Shown: positions 54,404 to 63,778 of the stretch, piece by piece
Layout: every line of letters starts with the position of its first letter
Numbering within the stretch: the stretch's first letter is position 1
Assembly: GCF_001894885.1 (NCBI RefSeq)
Contig: NZ_BCXB01000001.1
Coordinates: 62,001 to 126,000, forward strand
Reading direction: 5' to 3'
Origin: Rhodococcus marinonascens NBRC 14363
Lineage (GTDB): Bacteria; Actinomycetota; Actinomycetes; Mycobacteriales; Mycobacteriaceae
Length of the DNA: 64,000 nucleotides
Notes under the pieces: model-generated
Told to the model about the DNA's origin: nothing
Database searches by the model: none
What the model saw: the letters and a program-made list of their open reading frames with translations, nothing else
Translations under genes and position numbers: made by a program

Positions 54404-55331
54404 TCGTGTCGGATGACGCGCAGCAAAATGCCACGGCGGCCCTGCGCGAGACTGCCGACGCTCTTGCGCAGTGCCGGGCAGGAGTGCGAGGTGTGTACCT
54501 GTGGGGGCCCGTCGGGCGAGGTAAGACCTGGCTGATGGACCGCTTCTACGAGTCGTCGCCGGTTCCGAAGCGGAGAGTGCATTTCCACGACTTCTTCCAC
54601 CGGCTCCATGCGGCCGCCCACACCCTCGGCTCCATCGACCGAGCAATCGACGCCACGCTCGGGGATATCCGACTGCTGTGTTTGGACGAGTTCCACCTGC
54701 ACGATGTCGGAGACGCGATGCTGATGGCGCGGCTGTTGAAGGCCCTGTTCGCCCGCGGAATCACGCTGGTCGTCACATCGAACTATTCGCCCGGGGGACT
54801 GCTGCCCAACCCGCTGTTCCATCACCTCTTCGAGCCGTCGATCTCCATGCTGGCGCGCAACTTGTCCGTGGTGCGAGTCGCGGGCCCCACCGATTATCGC
54901 GCCTCCAATACTGAGTGGACAGGGTTTGCGCTCGGACGATTCGTCAGAGCATCCGAATCTGAACGTCCGCACGTGCGAGAGCGCGTCGTCTGACGGTCGG
55001 CAATCGCTCGGTGACCGCGTCGGCCATACGCGAGCGGACGATCTGGTTCGACTTCTCTCTCCTATGCGGTACCCCGACCGCCCCGTCCGATTATCTCGAA
55101 CTGTCTGCGCGATTCCCACGGTGGGTGATCCACGGTGTGCCCCGACTGCGCGAGACCGATGCGGAGACCGTGCGACGGTTCGCGAACGTGGTCGACGTGC
55201 TGTACGACAGGGGGATTCCGCTGACCGCCGTTGCCGAAGCGCCGTGGGAGGACGTGTTGGTCGGCCTTGGAAATACCCCAGACTTCGACCGCCTGGTGAG
55301 CAGATTGTCGACTCTGCGGCGCTCAGCGTGA
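54391..55331 (+). pseudogene. zapE: AFG1/ZapE-like ATPase with an apparent frameshift
   Basis: The first frame (to a stop at 54993) has Walker A LWGPVGRGKTWLMD, Walker B LLCLDEFHLHDVGDA and sensor VVTSNYSPGGLLPNPLFHH, typical of AFG1/ZapE. The C-terminal third (IWFDFSLLCGTPTAPSDYLE, RFANVVDVLYDRGIPLTAVA) continues in another frame from about 54995, where VGNRSVTASAIRE joins. A one-base change near 54985 would give one 310-residue protein. It is either a pseudogene, a programmed shift, or a sequencing error. Confidence 0.82.
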
Positions 55332-55377
55332 TCGTTTTCGGGCCGAACATCCGCAGGCGCGCGGCCCCTAGCGCATC

Positions 55378-55905
55378 TCAGAACCGGCGGATGCTGTGGA
55401 TGTTGCGGAAATCCGACAGCGGAGTCAGGCCTACCGGCGTTCCGCTTGCGTATGAGTTGAACACCTGACCGAAGCCCGCGTAGATTCCGACATGTGACGC
55501 GTCGTTGAGCAAGATGACGTCGCCGGGAGCCAGTGCCCACAGAGGAATGGGTGCACCGACGTTGGCCTGATCCCAGGTGACGCGGGGGAGGCTCACCCCT
55601 ACCTGCCGGAACGCCCACTGCACCAGTGCCGAGCAGTCCCACGCGTGTGGACCCTCCCCACCCCAGAGATAGGGTTTGCCGGTCTGCGTCACGGCGACCG
55701 CTAGCGCGGCCAGTCCCGACGGGCTGGGAATGGGTGTCGGGATAACGGAGGAACCCATGGTAAGTGATCCGGTAAGGCCGCTGCCGGCACTTCCCGACAC
55801 CGGTGCCGCGTTGGCGGGAAGCGCGACCAGGGCAGTCGCGCAGAATGCGAGACCGGCGGCGACGACAGCACGTTGTACGGGACGGAAATTTCTGCGCTGG
55901 GACAC
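55378..55905 (-). CDS. Secreted NlpC/P60 peptidase
   Basis: This 175-residue protein has a Sec signal peptide (VQRAVVAAGLAFCATALVAL, cleaved after ANAAPV at about residue 34) and a C-terminal NlpC/P60 cysteine peptidase domain: Cys in AWDCSALVQWAF near 93, His in SHVGIYAGFG near 140, third residue His/Asn in FRNIHSIRR. It probably cleaves peptidoglycan cross-links in the cell wall. GTG start after AGGGGGGA. It faces the kstD-hsd4B operon on the same strand; a hairpin separates them. Confidence 0.9.
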   Translation of the reverse strand: MSQRRNFRPVQRAVVAAGLAFCATALVALPANAAPVSGSAGSGLTGSLTMGSSVIPTPIPSPSGLAALAVAVTQTGKPYLWGGEGPHAWDCSALVQWAFRQVGVSLPRVTWDQANVGAPIPLWALAPGDVILLNDASHVGIYAGFGQVFNSYASGTPVGLTPLSDFRNIHSIRRF

Positions 55906-56033
55906 GGGGGTCCCCCCTTTGTTCGCAACTGCTCGTGAAGAGAAGTGGAACCGCCCCGATCATCGGTAACACGTCTCGATGAGGTCACAGAAATCGTACA
56001 AAGGGTTGCGGCATCGTGTCTGCGGATTGAGTA

Positions 56034-56062
56034 AATCCGTTTTAGCTGCGCAAAAGCGGATT
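56034..56062 (-). terminator. Hairpin after the kstD-hsd4B operon
   Basis: Arms AATCCGTTTT and AAAAGCGGATT pair with one bulged base around an 8-base loop, located 12 bases past the hsd4B stop on the minus strand. It is a plausible terminator for the kstD-hsd4B transcript. Confidence 0.5.
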
Positions 56063-56074
56063 GCGTTCCGGTAA

Positions 56075-56935
56075 CTATGCTAGGAAGAGAATTACGTCCG
56101 CCAGTGCAGGAGCATTGTCGCGTTCGGGGACCGTGGCCGAGATCAACAGCCTGTCCTCGTTCTTCCAGATTTTGGTGTGCAGCGTTTCGCCAGGAAACAC
56201 CACGCCCGCGAACCTGGCACGAAATCCGGCGACCGCGGTCGCATCCGCGTCGAGGACCGCGTCCACCACCGCCTTGCACACCATTCCGTAGGTGCACAAA
56301 CCGTGCAGAATAGGTGCGGGAAACCCTGCGGCAGAGGCGAACTTCGGGTCGGAATGCAGGGGATTTCGGTCGCCGCACATCCGGTACATCAGTGCCTGCT
56401 GGGGCAGCACGGGGGTGTCGACCGAAATGTCGGCGGGTCGGTCGGGTAACTCGACTGACTGGGAAGGCCCGCGCTCGCCGCCGAAACCGCCTTCTCCACG
56501 GGCGAAGATCGACGACCGCGCCGTCCACAGGGGAGTGCCGTCGAGTTCGGTGGTGGTCGATTCCTGGACGATCACGGCGGCCTTGCCCTTGTCCCACACT
56601 TCGGCGATGCGGGTGGTGGTGCGGGCTTTGCCCTCCGGCGGAATGGGTTGGTGCACGGTCACTTCCTGGCTGCCGTGCACGACCTTGGCGAGGTCGATCT
56701 CGACGCCGGGAAACGACACACGCGGCGCTTCGGTGGCATGAAAATTGGCGGCCACGGTGGCGAAAGTGGGGAGAACCTGTGGCGTGCCGTTGGTGAGGTA
56801 CCGCAATTCGTTCTCATCGAGGGGACGAGATCCGGCGCCGAGTGCCAGGTGATAGTGCTGCACGTCCGAACTCGTCCAGGAGAATTCTTGGGTTGGCAGC
56901 TCGGCGCCGAGGGCAACTTTCGGATCAATGGGCAT
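56075..56935 (-). CDS. hsd4B: MaoC-like enoyl-CoA hydratase Hsd4B
   Basis: This 286-residue double hot-dog hydratase corresponds to M. tuberculosis Hsd4B/ChsH3 (Rv3538), acting on the steroid side chain. The hydratase-2 motif is YRMCGDRNPLHSDPKFASAAGFPAPILHGLC (given in parts: CGDRNPLHSDPKFA and GFPAPILHGL) near 195-220. Its ATG 56935 overlaps the kstD stop by 11 bases, so it is co-translated with kstD, as in M. tuberculosis where Rv3537 and Rv3538 adjoin. Confidence 0.9.
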   Translation of the reverse strand: MPIDPKVALGAELPTQEFSWTSSDVQHYHLALGAGSRPLDENELRYLTNGTPQVLPTFATVAANFHATEAPRVSFPGVEIDLAKVVHGSQEVTVHQPIPPEGKARTTTRIAEVWDKGKAAVIVQESTTTELDGTPLWTARSSIFARGEGGFGGERGPSQSVELPDRPADISVDTPVLPQQALMYRMCGDRNPLHSDPKFASAAGFPAPILHGLCTYGMVCKAVVDAVLDADATAVAGFRARFAGVVFPGETLHTKIWKNEDRLLISATVPERDNAPALADVILFLA

Positions 56936-58643
56936 TGGTGGTGTCTCCGGTGAGTGAGGTGGGCGAATCGGTGTCGCCCGGCTTCGCGAGGGCGTCCAGA
57001 ACCGCAAGGTAGCCGAATGTCATTGCCGGACCGATCGTCGCGCCCGGCCCGGCGTAGGTGTGTCCCATGACAGGTCCGCTGGCGTTGCCCACTGCGTAGA
57101 GATTCTCGATGGTGCTCCCGTCCTGTCGGAGCACGCGCGCGTTCTTGTCGGTACGGAGTCCGCCCTTCGTGCCGAGGTCGCCAGGGACCATCTTGACGGC
57201 GAAGAAGGGCGCCTTCACGAGCGGGCCGAGGCTCGGGTTCGGCTTGTTGCGGGGATCCCCGTAGTAGTGGTCGTATCCGCTCTCACCTCGCCCGAAGTCC
57301 TCGTCCTTGCCGCCTCGGGCGAAGGTGTTGAAGCGCGAGACCGTCTCGGTGAGCGAATCGACCGGCACACCGATTTTCTCGGCCAGTTCGGCGACAGTTC
57401 CCCCCTCGACGATGATGCCGGCCTTTTGCCAGCGACGCGGGAACGGGGAGCGAGGGGTGATCCCGGCAAAGGAGTATCGGTCGCGGTATCGCTGGTCGAG
57501 GATGAGCCAACACGGAATGTTTTCGCCCGGCCCGTCGCCCTGGCCGTTCTTCCCCCCGTACATGGCGTGCGTCGCCTCCACATACGGCGCGGATTCGTTG
57601 ACGAAGCGCTTGCCGGATCCGTTGATCATGATGCAGCCCGGCAGGCTCCGCTCGGAAAGCGCGAACCAGGGCCCGCCGGTGAGTGGGATGGAGGGCCCCC
57701 ACCAGGCATCTTCCATCAGATCGAGAGCGGCACCGAGTTTCTCGCCCGCCCAGATGCCGTCGCCAGTGTTGGCCTTGGCGCCGACGGTCCATTCGGTGCC
57801 GATCGGTGCGCGCTGGTACTTCTTGCGAGCCTCGTCGTTGTGCTCGAATCCGCCCGAGGCGATCACCACGGCGCGGCGTGCCCGAAAGACTTGCGGTCGG
57901 CCGTCGACCTCGGCCTCGACGCCCTTGACCACTCCGTTCTCGACATAGAGTTCGGTGAGGGGGGTTTCGAGCAGAATCGGGACACCGGCGGCCTTCAGTC
58001 CGGCCTGAAGTCCCGCGACCAGTGCCTGACCAAGGACGAGCAGTCGCTTGCCGGTGAGCTTTGCGCCGAGGAAACGGAGTCCGACCCGGGCCGCCCGCAG
58101 TGGCCCGCGCGGGTGGCGGATGAGTAAATTGAGCCAGCGGTAGTCGGCCTGCATGACGGCGAGGTTGGCCGGGGCCTTCACGTAGGCGGGTTCGAGTTTG
58201 GCGAGATCCGGGCCGAGCTTTCTTCCATCGAAGGGGGCGGGCTCGACGGACCTCCCGCCGAGGCGACCGCCCGGTGCCTCCGGGTAGTAGTCGGAGTATT
58301 CGGGTACCCACTGCAGCTTCAGCGGGCTGTTCTTCAGCACGAAAGACAGCATCTCGGGGCCGCGATCGAGGTACGTATCGATTCGGTCCTTGGGGACGAC
58401 ATCGCCGATGATGCTGTATAGATAGGTCCGCGCGGCCTCGGCCGTGTCGTCGACGCCAGCGGCGATGAGAGCCTCGTTGTTCGGGATCCACACACCCCCA
58501 CCGGAGCGGGCAGTGGAGCCGCCGAAGTGTGAGGCCTTTTCGAGGATGACGACACTGAGTCCCTTGTGCGCCGCGGTGAGGGCCGCGGTCATTCCCCCGG
58601 CGCCGCTACCGACGACCACGATGTCGTATTCGTGCTTGCTCAT
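56925..58643 (-). CDS. kstD: 3-Ketosteroid delta1-dehydrogenase
   Basis: This 572-residue flavoprotein introduces the C1-C2 double bond in ring A of 3-ketosteroids, the step before ring B opening. FAD loop DIVVVGSGAGGMTAALTAAH (residues 6-25), active-site region SARSGGGVWIPNNE near 46, Tyr-rich SDYYPEAPGGRLGGRS near 120, and C-terminal FAD contact GHTYAGPGATIGPAMTFGYL near 530. ATG 58643 lies one base from a KstR box with no room for a ribosome binding site, so the message is probably leaderless. It diverges from hsaE. Confidence 0.95.
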   Translation of the reverse strand: MSKHEYDIVVVGSGAGGMTAALTAAHKGLSVVILEKASHFGGSTARSGGGVWIPNNEALIAAGVDDTAEAARTYLYSIIGDVVPKDRIDTYLDRGPEMLSFVLKNSPLKLQWVPEYSDYYPEAPGGRLGGRSVEPAPFDGRKLGPDLAKLEPAYVKAPANLAVMQADYRWLNLLIRHPRGPLRAARVGLRFLGAKLTGKRLLVLGQALVAGLQAGLKAAGVPILLETPLTELYVENGVVKGVEAEVDGRPQVFRARRAVVIASGGFEHNDEARKKYQRAPIGTEWTVGAKANTGDGIWAGEKLGAALDLMEDAWWGPSIPLTGGPWFALSERSLPGCIMINGSGKRFVNESAPYVEATHAMYGGKNGQGDGPGENIPCWLILDQRYRDRYSFAGITPRSPFPRRWQKAGIIVEGGTVAELAEKIGVPVDSLTETVSRFNTFARGGKDEDFGRGESGYDHYYGDPRNKPNPSLGPLVKAPFFAVKMVPGDLGTKGGLRTDKNARVLRQDGSTIENLYAVGNASGPVMGHTYAGPGATIGPAMTFGYLAVLDALAKPGDTDSPTSLTGDTTNAH

Positions 58644-58644
58644 G

Positions 58645-58658
58645 TAGAACACGTTATA
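58645..58658. promoter_or_regulatory. KstR operator between kstD and hsaE
   Basis: TAGAACACGTTATA matches the KstR consensus and differs from the other boxes only in its last bases. It starts one base from the kstD initiation codon and lies 124 bases before hsaE, so KstR here would directly cover the kstD start and could also act on the divergent hsaEGF operon. Confidence 0.88.
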
Positions 58659-58782
58659 GAATGATGAGGCTGTCAGTCCATCGTTTCTGCCAGGAAGTAT
58701 TACTGACACCAACAAACAAGAACGAAACACGTTGCAGTGAAATCCGGCGTGCGTGTGAAACCTCAGGGAAGGTCCGTAAACC

Positions 58783-59568
58783 ATGCTCTCGTCGCAACTA
58801 CGCACCGAGTTGGCGAATCGGCTCAACGCCGCGGAGCGCGGTCGCGCTCCGATCGGCCCAGTGACCACTGTCCATCCTGACATCGACGTCGTCGACGCGT
58901 ACGAGATCCAGTTGATCAACATTCGCCGTCGACTGCAGAACGGCGCGAAGGTTGTCGGGCACAAGGTGGGCCTGTCCTCGCTGGCGATGCAGCAGATGAT
59001 GGGCGTCGACGAACCCGACTATGGGCACCTGCTCGCAGACATGGAGGTGTTCGAGGATCAACCGGTGGATACTTCGCGGTTCTGCTATCCGCGCGTCGAG
59101 GTAGAGGTCGGCTTCGTCCTCGGCGCCGATCTCCCCGGCGTCGGCTGCACCGAGCAGGACGTCCTCGCTGCAACCGTGGCGTTCGCGCCGTCCATCGAGT
59201 TGATCGACAGTCGCATCACCGACTGGAAGATCGCGTTGCCGGACACGATCGCCGACAACGCTTCGTCCGCGGGTTTCGTACTCGGCAAGAACCGGGTGCG
59301 ACCGGCAGATATCGACATCAAGGCCATCGATGCCGTCCTGACGTGCAACGGCAAGACCATCGCCGAGGGGCGCAGCGACGCCGTGCTCGGTAATCCCGTG
59401 ACGGCCGTTGCCTGGCTCGCGCAGAAGGTCGAGAGTTTCGGTGTAAGACTGAAGGCTGGCGATATCGTGCTTCCCGGTTCATGCACCCGCGCTATCGACG
59501 CTCACCCGGGCGATCACTTCCGCGCCGACTTCAGTGGGCTCGGATCCGTATCCTTGCAGTTCAAGTAG
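58783..59568 (+). CDS. hsaE: 2-Hydroxypentadienoate hydratase HsaE
   Basis: This 261-residue hydratase of the MhpD/HpcG family adds water to 2-hydroxyhexa-2,4-dienoate released from ring A/B cleavage of steroids, giving 4-hydroxy-2-oxohexanoate. Family motifs are [20 protein letters not shown] near 57, [13 protein letters not shown] near 105 and [20 protein letters not shown] near 226. Matches HsaE (Rv3536c). ATG 58783 after GGAAGG. First gene of hsaE-hsaG-hsaF. Confidence 0.94.
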   Translation: MLSSQLRTELANRLNAAERGRAPIGPVTTVHPDIDVVDAYEIQLINIRRRLQNGAKVVGHKVGLSSLAMQQMMGVDEPDYGHLLADMEVFEDQPVDTSRFCYPRVEVEVGFVLGADLPGVGCTEQDVLAATVAFAPSIELIDSRITDWKIALPDTIADNASSAGFVLGKNRVRPADIDIKAIDAVLTCNGKTIAEGRSDAVLGNPVTAVAWLAQKVESFGVRLKAGDIVLPGSCTRAIDAHPGDHFRADFSGLGSVSLQFK

Positions 59569-59578
59569 GAGTTTGTTC

Positions 59579-60481
59579 ATGACCAAGGCAAGTGTCGCGA
59601 TTGTCGGTTCGGGCAACATCAGCACCGACCTGCTCTACAAGCTTCAGCGGTCGGAGTGGCTCGAGCCTCGATGGATGATCGGGATCGACCCAGCGAGTGA
59701 GGGCCTGGCCCGCGCTCGCGGGATGGGGCTGGAAACATCCGCCGAGGGCATCGACTGGCTGCTGAACCAGTCGGAGAAGCCCGATCTAGTCTTCGAAGCC
59801 ACCTCAGCGTATGTGCACCGTGCGGCCGCATCGCGGTACGAGGCAGCGGGTATCCGCGCAGTCGATCTGACACCCGCCGCCGTCGGACCCGCCGTGGTCC
59901 CGCCCGCGAACCTGCGTGAACACCTCGGTGCCCCGAACGTCAACATGATCACGTGCGGCGGGCAGGCCACCATCCCGATCGTGTACGCGGTCTCGCGCGT
60001 CGTCGACGTGGCCTACGCCGAGATCGTCGCATCGGTGGCATCCCTGTCGGCCGGGCCCGGTACCCGCGCGAACATCGACGAGTTCACCAAGACCACCAGT
60101 CGCGGCATCGAAACCATCGGCGGCGCACAGCGCGGCAAGGCCATCATCATCCTCAACCCCGCCGACCCGCCGATGATTATGCGTGACACGATCTTCTGCG
60201 CGATCCCCGAGGACGCCGACCGCGCCGCGATCACCGATTCCATCCACCGCGTCGTCGCGGATATCCAGCAGTACGTTCCCGGCTATCGTCTGTTGAACGA
60301 GCCGCAGTTCGACGACCCGAGTGTCGTGTCGGGCGGGCAGGCCACGGTCACGACGTTCGTCGAGGTCGAGGGTGCCGGCGACTTCCTGCCGCCGTATGCG
60401 GGAAACCTCGACATCATGACGGCTGCGGCAACCAAAGTGGGCGAGGAGATCGCCCAGAAACTCCTGAGTGTGGAGGCATGA
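59579..60481 (+). CDS. hsaG: Propanal/acetaldehyde dehydrogenase HsaG (acylating)
   Basis: This 300-residue NAD- and CoA-dependent aldehyde dehydrogenase converts the aldehyde channelled from HsaF (propanal in steroid catabolism) to the acyl-CoA. N-terminal Rossmann loop [17 protein letters not shown], catalytic Cys in [14 protein letters not shown] near 127 and the substrate loop [20 protein letters not shown]. Start ATG 59579 with AGGAG. Its stop overlaps hsaF by four bases; the two subunits form a channelling complex. Confidence 0.95.
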   Translation: MTKASVAIVGSGNISTDLLYKLQRSEWLEPRWMIGIDPASEGLARARGMGLETSAEGIDWLLNQSEKPDLVFEATSAYVHRAAASRYEAAGIRAVDLTPAAVGPAVVPPANLREHLGAPNVNMITCGGQATIPIVYAVSRVVDVAYAEIVASVASLSAGPGTRANIDEFTKTTSRGIETIGGAQRGKAIIILNPADPPMIMRDTIFCAIPEDADRAAITDSIHRVVADIQQYVPGYRLLNEPQFDDPSVVSGGQATVTTFVEVEGAGDFLPPYAGNLDIMTAAATKVGEEIAQKLLSVEA

Positions 60482-61551
60482 GCACAATGGTCCACTTCGA
60501 CGCGGGCTGGGACATCCGAGTCACCGACACATCCCTGCGCGACGGTTCACACCACAAACGTCACCAGTTCACCGGTGATGAGGTCCGCGCCATCGTCGGC
60601 GCACTCGACAGCGCCGGAGTTCCGGTCATCGAGGTGACGCACGGTGACGGCCTCGGCGGTTCGTCATTCAACTACGGGTTCTCGAAGGTGCCGGAGCAGG
60701 AATTGATCTCAATCGCCGTCGACACGGCGAAGAATGCGAAGATCGCGTTCCTGATGCTGCCGGGGCTGGGGGTCAAGGACGACATCATCGCCGCGCAGGG
60801 CAACGGCGCCTCGATCTGCCGTATCGCGACGCACTGCACCGAGGCGGACGTCGCCATACAGCACTTCGGACTGGCACGCGATCGCGATCTCGAAACCGTC
60901 GGCTTCCTGATGATGGCGCACTCCATCCCGCCCGAGAAGCTTGCCCAGCAGGCCCGGATCATGGCCGACGCGGGTTGCCAGTGCGTGTACGTCGTCGACT
61001 CTGCCGGCGCACTGGTCCTCGAGCAGGTGTCCGACCGTGTCGAGGCGCTCGTTCAGGAACTCGGTTCGGATGCGCAGGTGGGCTTTCACGGGCACGAGAA
61101 TCTCGGCCTCGGCGTGGCCAACTCGATCGCCGCGGTGCGGGCGGGTGCCAAGCAGATTGACGGTAGTACAAGGCGTTTCGGTGCAGGTGCCGGTAACGCG
61201 CCGGTCGAGGCGCTGGTGGGGGTGTGCGACAAGATCGGCGTCAAGACGGGCATCGACTTCTACGCGATCGCCGACGCCGCCGAGGACGTCGTGCGACCCG
61301 CGATGCCTGCCGAATGTCTGCTCGACCGCCAGGCGCTGATGATGGGCTACGCGGGCGTCTACTCGAGCTTCCTCAAGCACGCCGAACGTCAGGCGCAGCG
61401 GTACGGCGTCTCGTCCGCTGAACTCCTGGTCCGCGCGGGCAAACGCAAACTCGTCGGCGGCCAGGAGGATCAGCTCATCGACATTGCCCTGGAACTGCAG
61501 AGGGAAGCAAATGCGGCCTCGGCTGCTTCGGTCGGGGCGAGCGCTTCTTGA
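60478..61551 (+). CDS. hsaF: 4-Hydroxy-2-oxohexanoate/valerate aldolase HsaF
   Basis: This 357-residue class II pyruvate-dependent aldolase of the DRE-TIM metallolyase superfamily splits the hydroxy-oxo acid to pyruvate and an aldehyde. Metal site signatures are [19 protein letters not shown] at the start, [10 protein letters not shown] near 177 and [15 protein letters not shown] near 202; [19 protein letters not shown] near 280 contacts HsaG. ATG 60478 overlaps hsaG. Matches HsaF (Rv3534c). Confidence 0.95.
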   Translation: MSTMVHFDAGWDIRVTDTSLRDGSHHKRHQFTGDEVRAIVGALDSAGVPVIEVTHGDGLGGSSFNYGFSKVPEQELISIAVDTAKNAKIAFLMLPGLGVKDDIIAAQGNGASICRIATHCTEADVAIQHFGLARDRDLETVGFLMMAHSIPPEKLAQQARIMADAGCQCVYVVDSAGALVLEQVSDRVEALVQELGSDAQVGFHGHENLGLGVANSIAAVRAGAKQIDGSTRRFGAGAGNAPVEALVGVCDKIGVKTGIDFYAIADAAEDVVRPAMPAECLLDRQALMMGYAGVYSSFLKHAERQAQRYGVSSAELLVRAGKRKLVGGQEDQLIDIALELQREANAASAASVGASAS

Positions 61552-61573
61552 ATCGCGGAGGGTCGGCGGGCAC

Positions 61574-61954
61574 TCACCGGGTTGCCGTCTCCCACAGTCC
61601 GACGACGTTGTTCTCGGAGTCGGTGAAATAGGCGGCGAAACCCATGTTTCCGACCGGTGTCCTGCCGCTGACGGTCTTGCCGCCCAGCGACTCGATCTTC
61701 TCCAGCGCTGCATCGATGTTGTCGACGTCGAGAGTGACCACGGGGGAGGTCACTTCGCCGCGTTGCATCATGCCCCCGTTGATGAACCCCGGTTCGTCGG
61801 GCATCCCGCTCTCGCTGACGGGGCCGGTGGTGACCATGCTGTACTCCATGTCGGGAATCTCGGCGATGTTCCACCCGAACACATTCCGATAGAACGCGCG
61901 TGCGCGGTCACCATCGTCGAAGGGGATCTCGAAGTGCACAATTCTGCCTGACAT
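61574..61954 (-). CDS. VOC (glyoxalase/bleomycin resistance) superfamily protein
   Basis: This 126-residue single-domain vicinal oxygen chelate protein has N-terminal IVHFEIPFDDGDRARAFYRN and C-terminal AAYFTDSENNVVGLWETA. Ligand residues (His, Glu) of the metal site are only partly recognisable, so enzyme activity is uncertain. It lies convergent with hsaF but shows no direct steroid link. ATG start. Confidence 0.87.
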   Translation of the reverse strand: MSGRIVHFEIPFDDGDRARAFYRNVFGWNIAEIPDMEYSMVTTGPVSESGMPDEPGFINGGMMQRGEVTSPVVTLDVDNIDAALEKIESLGGKTVSGRTPVGNMGFAAYFTDSENNVVGLWETATR

Positions 61955-62044
61955 GGCGCGCCTCCCGTTCGGCTCATGCCGCCGTATCCGACGGCACGTT
62001 CCAGCCTATGCCGCAGCTTCTGCGCCCGAAACCCACGACACGCG

Positions 62045-62095
62045 CGCCCGATGTGACATTTGTGCAGTCAGACTGAACGAATGTCACATCGGGCG
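62045..62095. repeat. 51-base palindromic repeat element with 16-base perfect arms
   Basis: Arms CGCCCGATGTGACATT (62045-62060) and AATGTCACATCGGGCG (62080-62095) are perfect inverted copies around a 19-base loop, which itself contains a small palindrome CAGTC-A-GACTG. It lies 90 bases upstream of the VOC gene start and 29 bases past the stop of the Cys-rich protein gene. It could act as a terminator between minus-strand genes, and it is related to the repeat in chsH2. Confidence 0.85.
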
Positions 62096-62123
62096 ACGCA
62101 TCGGCGCGCAAAGGTGCTACCGA

Positions 62124-62471
62124 CTACTCGGCGCCACCTCTCACCTCGATGACCCCTTCGGTCACCGCGTGATCGATGCTCTCCTGCAGCCGTGGGCATC
62201 CGTCCCGCGGTGCCGACGACTGCCCGTCGCCGACTGTGTCCCGGAACGTCGGGCAGCTTTTAGCTGGGTCGGTCGTCCATTGGATGCTCGTGTGCGCGAG
62301 GCTGTTCTTACGCACCAGAACACAGTTACCGCAAGCCCGGCACTCGACCTCGCTCATTCCGTTGTCGAGGTAGACGGCCTTGTCGACGATCGTCTGCGCA
62401 TGAATGGCCTCGAGCCGAGCAGGCTGTCCGGCGAAGTCGGGCGCTTTGGCCCAGTCGGTCGAGGCTTTCAC
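62124..62471 (-). CDS. Small Cys-rich protein following kshA (Rv3527-like)
   Basis: This 115-residue protein has a C-x2-C-x2-C cluster in VECRACGNCVLVRKNSLAHT near residue 43, then a fourth Cys in DPAKSCPTF and a fifth in GCPRL near 93. It starts with GTG two bases past the kshA stop, so it is co-translated with kshA, and a conserved protein (Rv3527) occupies this place in M. tuberculosis. The cysteines suggest a zinc or iron-sulfur site; the function is unknown. It ends near the palindromic repeat. Confidence 0.8.
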   Translation of the reverse strand: MKASTDWAKAPDFAGQPARLEAIHAQTIVDKAVYLDNGMSEVECRACGNCVLVRKNSLAHTSIQWTTDPAKSCPTFRDTVGDGQSSAPRDGCPRLQESIDHAVTEGVIEVRGGAE

Positions 62472-62473
62472 GA

Positions 62474-63646
62474 TCAGACCTGGGCTTCCGTGCTCTCGGA
62501 CTGCGCGTTCTCGGACTGCTCAGCCTCACGTTCAGCCTTCTGGCGGGCAAGGTTTTCATCCACCTCTTGCTGCCATGCCTCGTTGGCCTTGGTGGTGTCT
62601 ACCTCGAACTCGAAACGCTGCGTCATCTTGTCGGTGACGTCGGCGGCGTCGACGTAGAACTGCTCGTACCAGCGTCGCAGCTGATACACCGGACCGTCTT
62701 CGTCGCAGAGCAGTGGGTTGTCGATCTTGGTCTTGTTCTTCCAGATCTCGACGTCCTGTAGGAAGCCTTCGGCGATGCCTTCGGTGAACTTCGCGGCGAG
62801 CTTGCCTGCTGACTCGTCGCTGATGCCGGTCGGCTTCTTCACCGTCACCCCGTATTGCAGGATGAACGAATTGTTTGTCACCGGGTAGTGACAATTGATG
62901 AGGACGCTTTCGACCTCGTAGCCGCCGTAGGTGTTCCACAGCGGATTGATCATGTAGGACGGTCCGTAGTACGCAGCCTCGGAACGCAGCAACGAATCCA
63001 GGCCGTACTGCGTCGCCATACCGGTGTCGGGCCTGCCCTTGGTGTTGAGGTACTGGGCGGCGATGTGGCCCTCGAAGACGTTCTTGAAGTACGTCGGAAA
63101 CGCGTAGTGGATGTAGAAGAAGTGCGCCATGTCCACCACGTTGTCGATGATCTCGCGACAGTTGGAGCCCTCGATCAGCATCGAGTTCCAGGTCCAGTCG
63201 GTCCATTCGTCGCTGTATGCGCCCTCGATGCGGGGAATGGTCACTTCGTCAGGTGGGGGATTGCCCTCCGGGTCGTTCCACACGAAGAGTTGGCCGTTCC
63301 GCTCCAGAGCGATCCACGCTCGGGTTCGGGCGATCGGGGGGACGCGACGCGCGTAGGGAATGCTGGTGCACTTTCCGTTGCCGCCCCAGCGCCAATCGTG
63401 GAACGGGCAGGCCACGGAGTCGCCCTTGATCGTGCCCTGCGACAGATCGCCGCCCATGTGCCGGCAATAGGCGTCCAGAACCTTCAGTTCACCCTTGCTG
63501 TCAGCGAAAACGACGAGCTTGGTGCCGAATGCCTCGATCGAATGCGGCTTGCCGTCGGTGAACGACTTAGTCAACCCCAGGCAGTGCCAACCACGCGCGA
63601 AGCGGGTCTGGACAGTGCCCACATCGATCTCGCGTATCTGCGCCAT
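62474..63646 (-). CDS. kshA: 3-Ketosteroid 9alpha-hydroxylase oxygenase KshA
   Basis: This 390-residue Rieske non-haem iron oxygenase opens steroid ring B by 9alpha-hydroxylation, working with the reductase KshB (not in this window). Rieske centre: CRHMGGDLSQ and ACPFHDWRWGG at about 67-95. Mononuclear iron region: DNVVDMAHFFYIHYAFPTYF near 175. The C-terminal tail is charged. ATG 63646 is the family start; ATG 63667 is an alternative. A KstR box lies 30 bases upstream. Confidence 0.95.
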   Translation of the reverse strand: MAQIREIDVGTVQTRFARGWHCLGLTKSFTDGKPHSIEAFGTKLVVFADSKGELKVLDAYCRHMGGDLSQGTIKGDSVACPFHDWRWGGNGKCTSIPYARRVPPIARTRAWIALERNGQLFVWNDPEGNPPPDEVTIPRIEGAYSDEWTDWTWNSMLIEGSNCREIIDNVVDMAHFFYIHYAFPTYFKNVFEGHIAAQYLNTKGRPDTGMATQYGLDSLLRSEAAYYGPSYMINPLWNTYGGYEVESVLINCHYPVTNNSFILQYGVTVKKPTGISDESAGKLAAKFTEGIAEGFLQDVEIWKNKTKIDNPLLCDEDGPVYQLRRWYEQFYVDAADVTDKMTQRFEFEVDTTKANEAWQQEVDENLARQKAEREAEQSENAQSESTEAQV

Positions 63647-63675
63647 TGTGTCGTCACATCCCTTCATCCTGTTAG

Positions 63676-63689
63676 TAGAACACGTTATA
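63676..63689. promoter_or_regulatory. KstR operator before kshA
   Basis: TAGAACACGTTATA is identical to the box at kstD. It lies 30 bases before the kshA ATG at 63646, near where a promoter should be. Confidence 0.9.
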
Positions 63690-63778
63690 GAAGTTGAATG
63701 AGATGTGCCAGATATTTCGACGCTTCGTTCCAGACCCGGGCCGTCAAACAGGACATATGCCGGGATCTCGACATTAAT

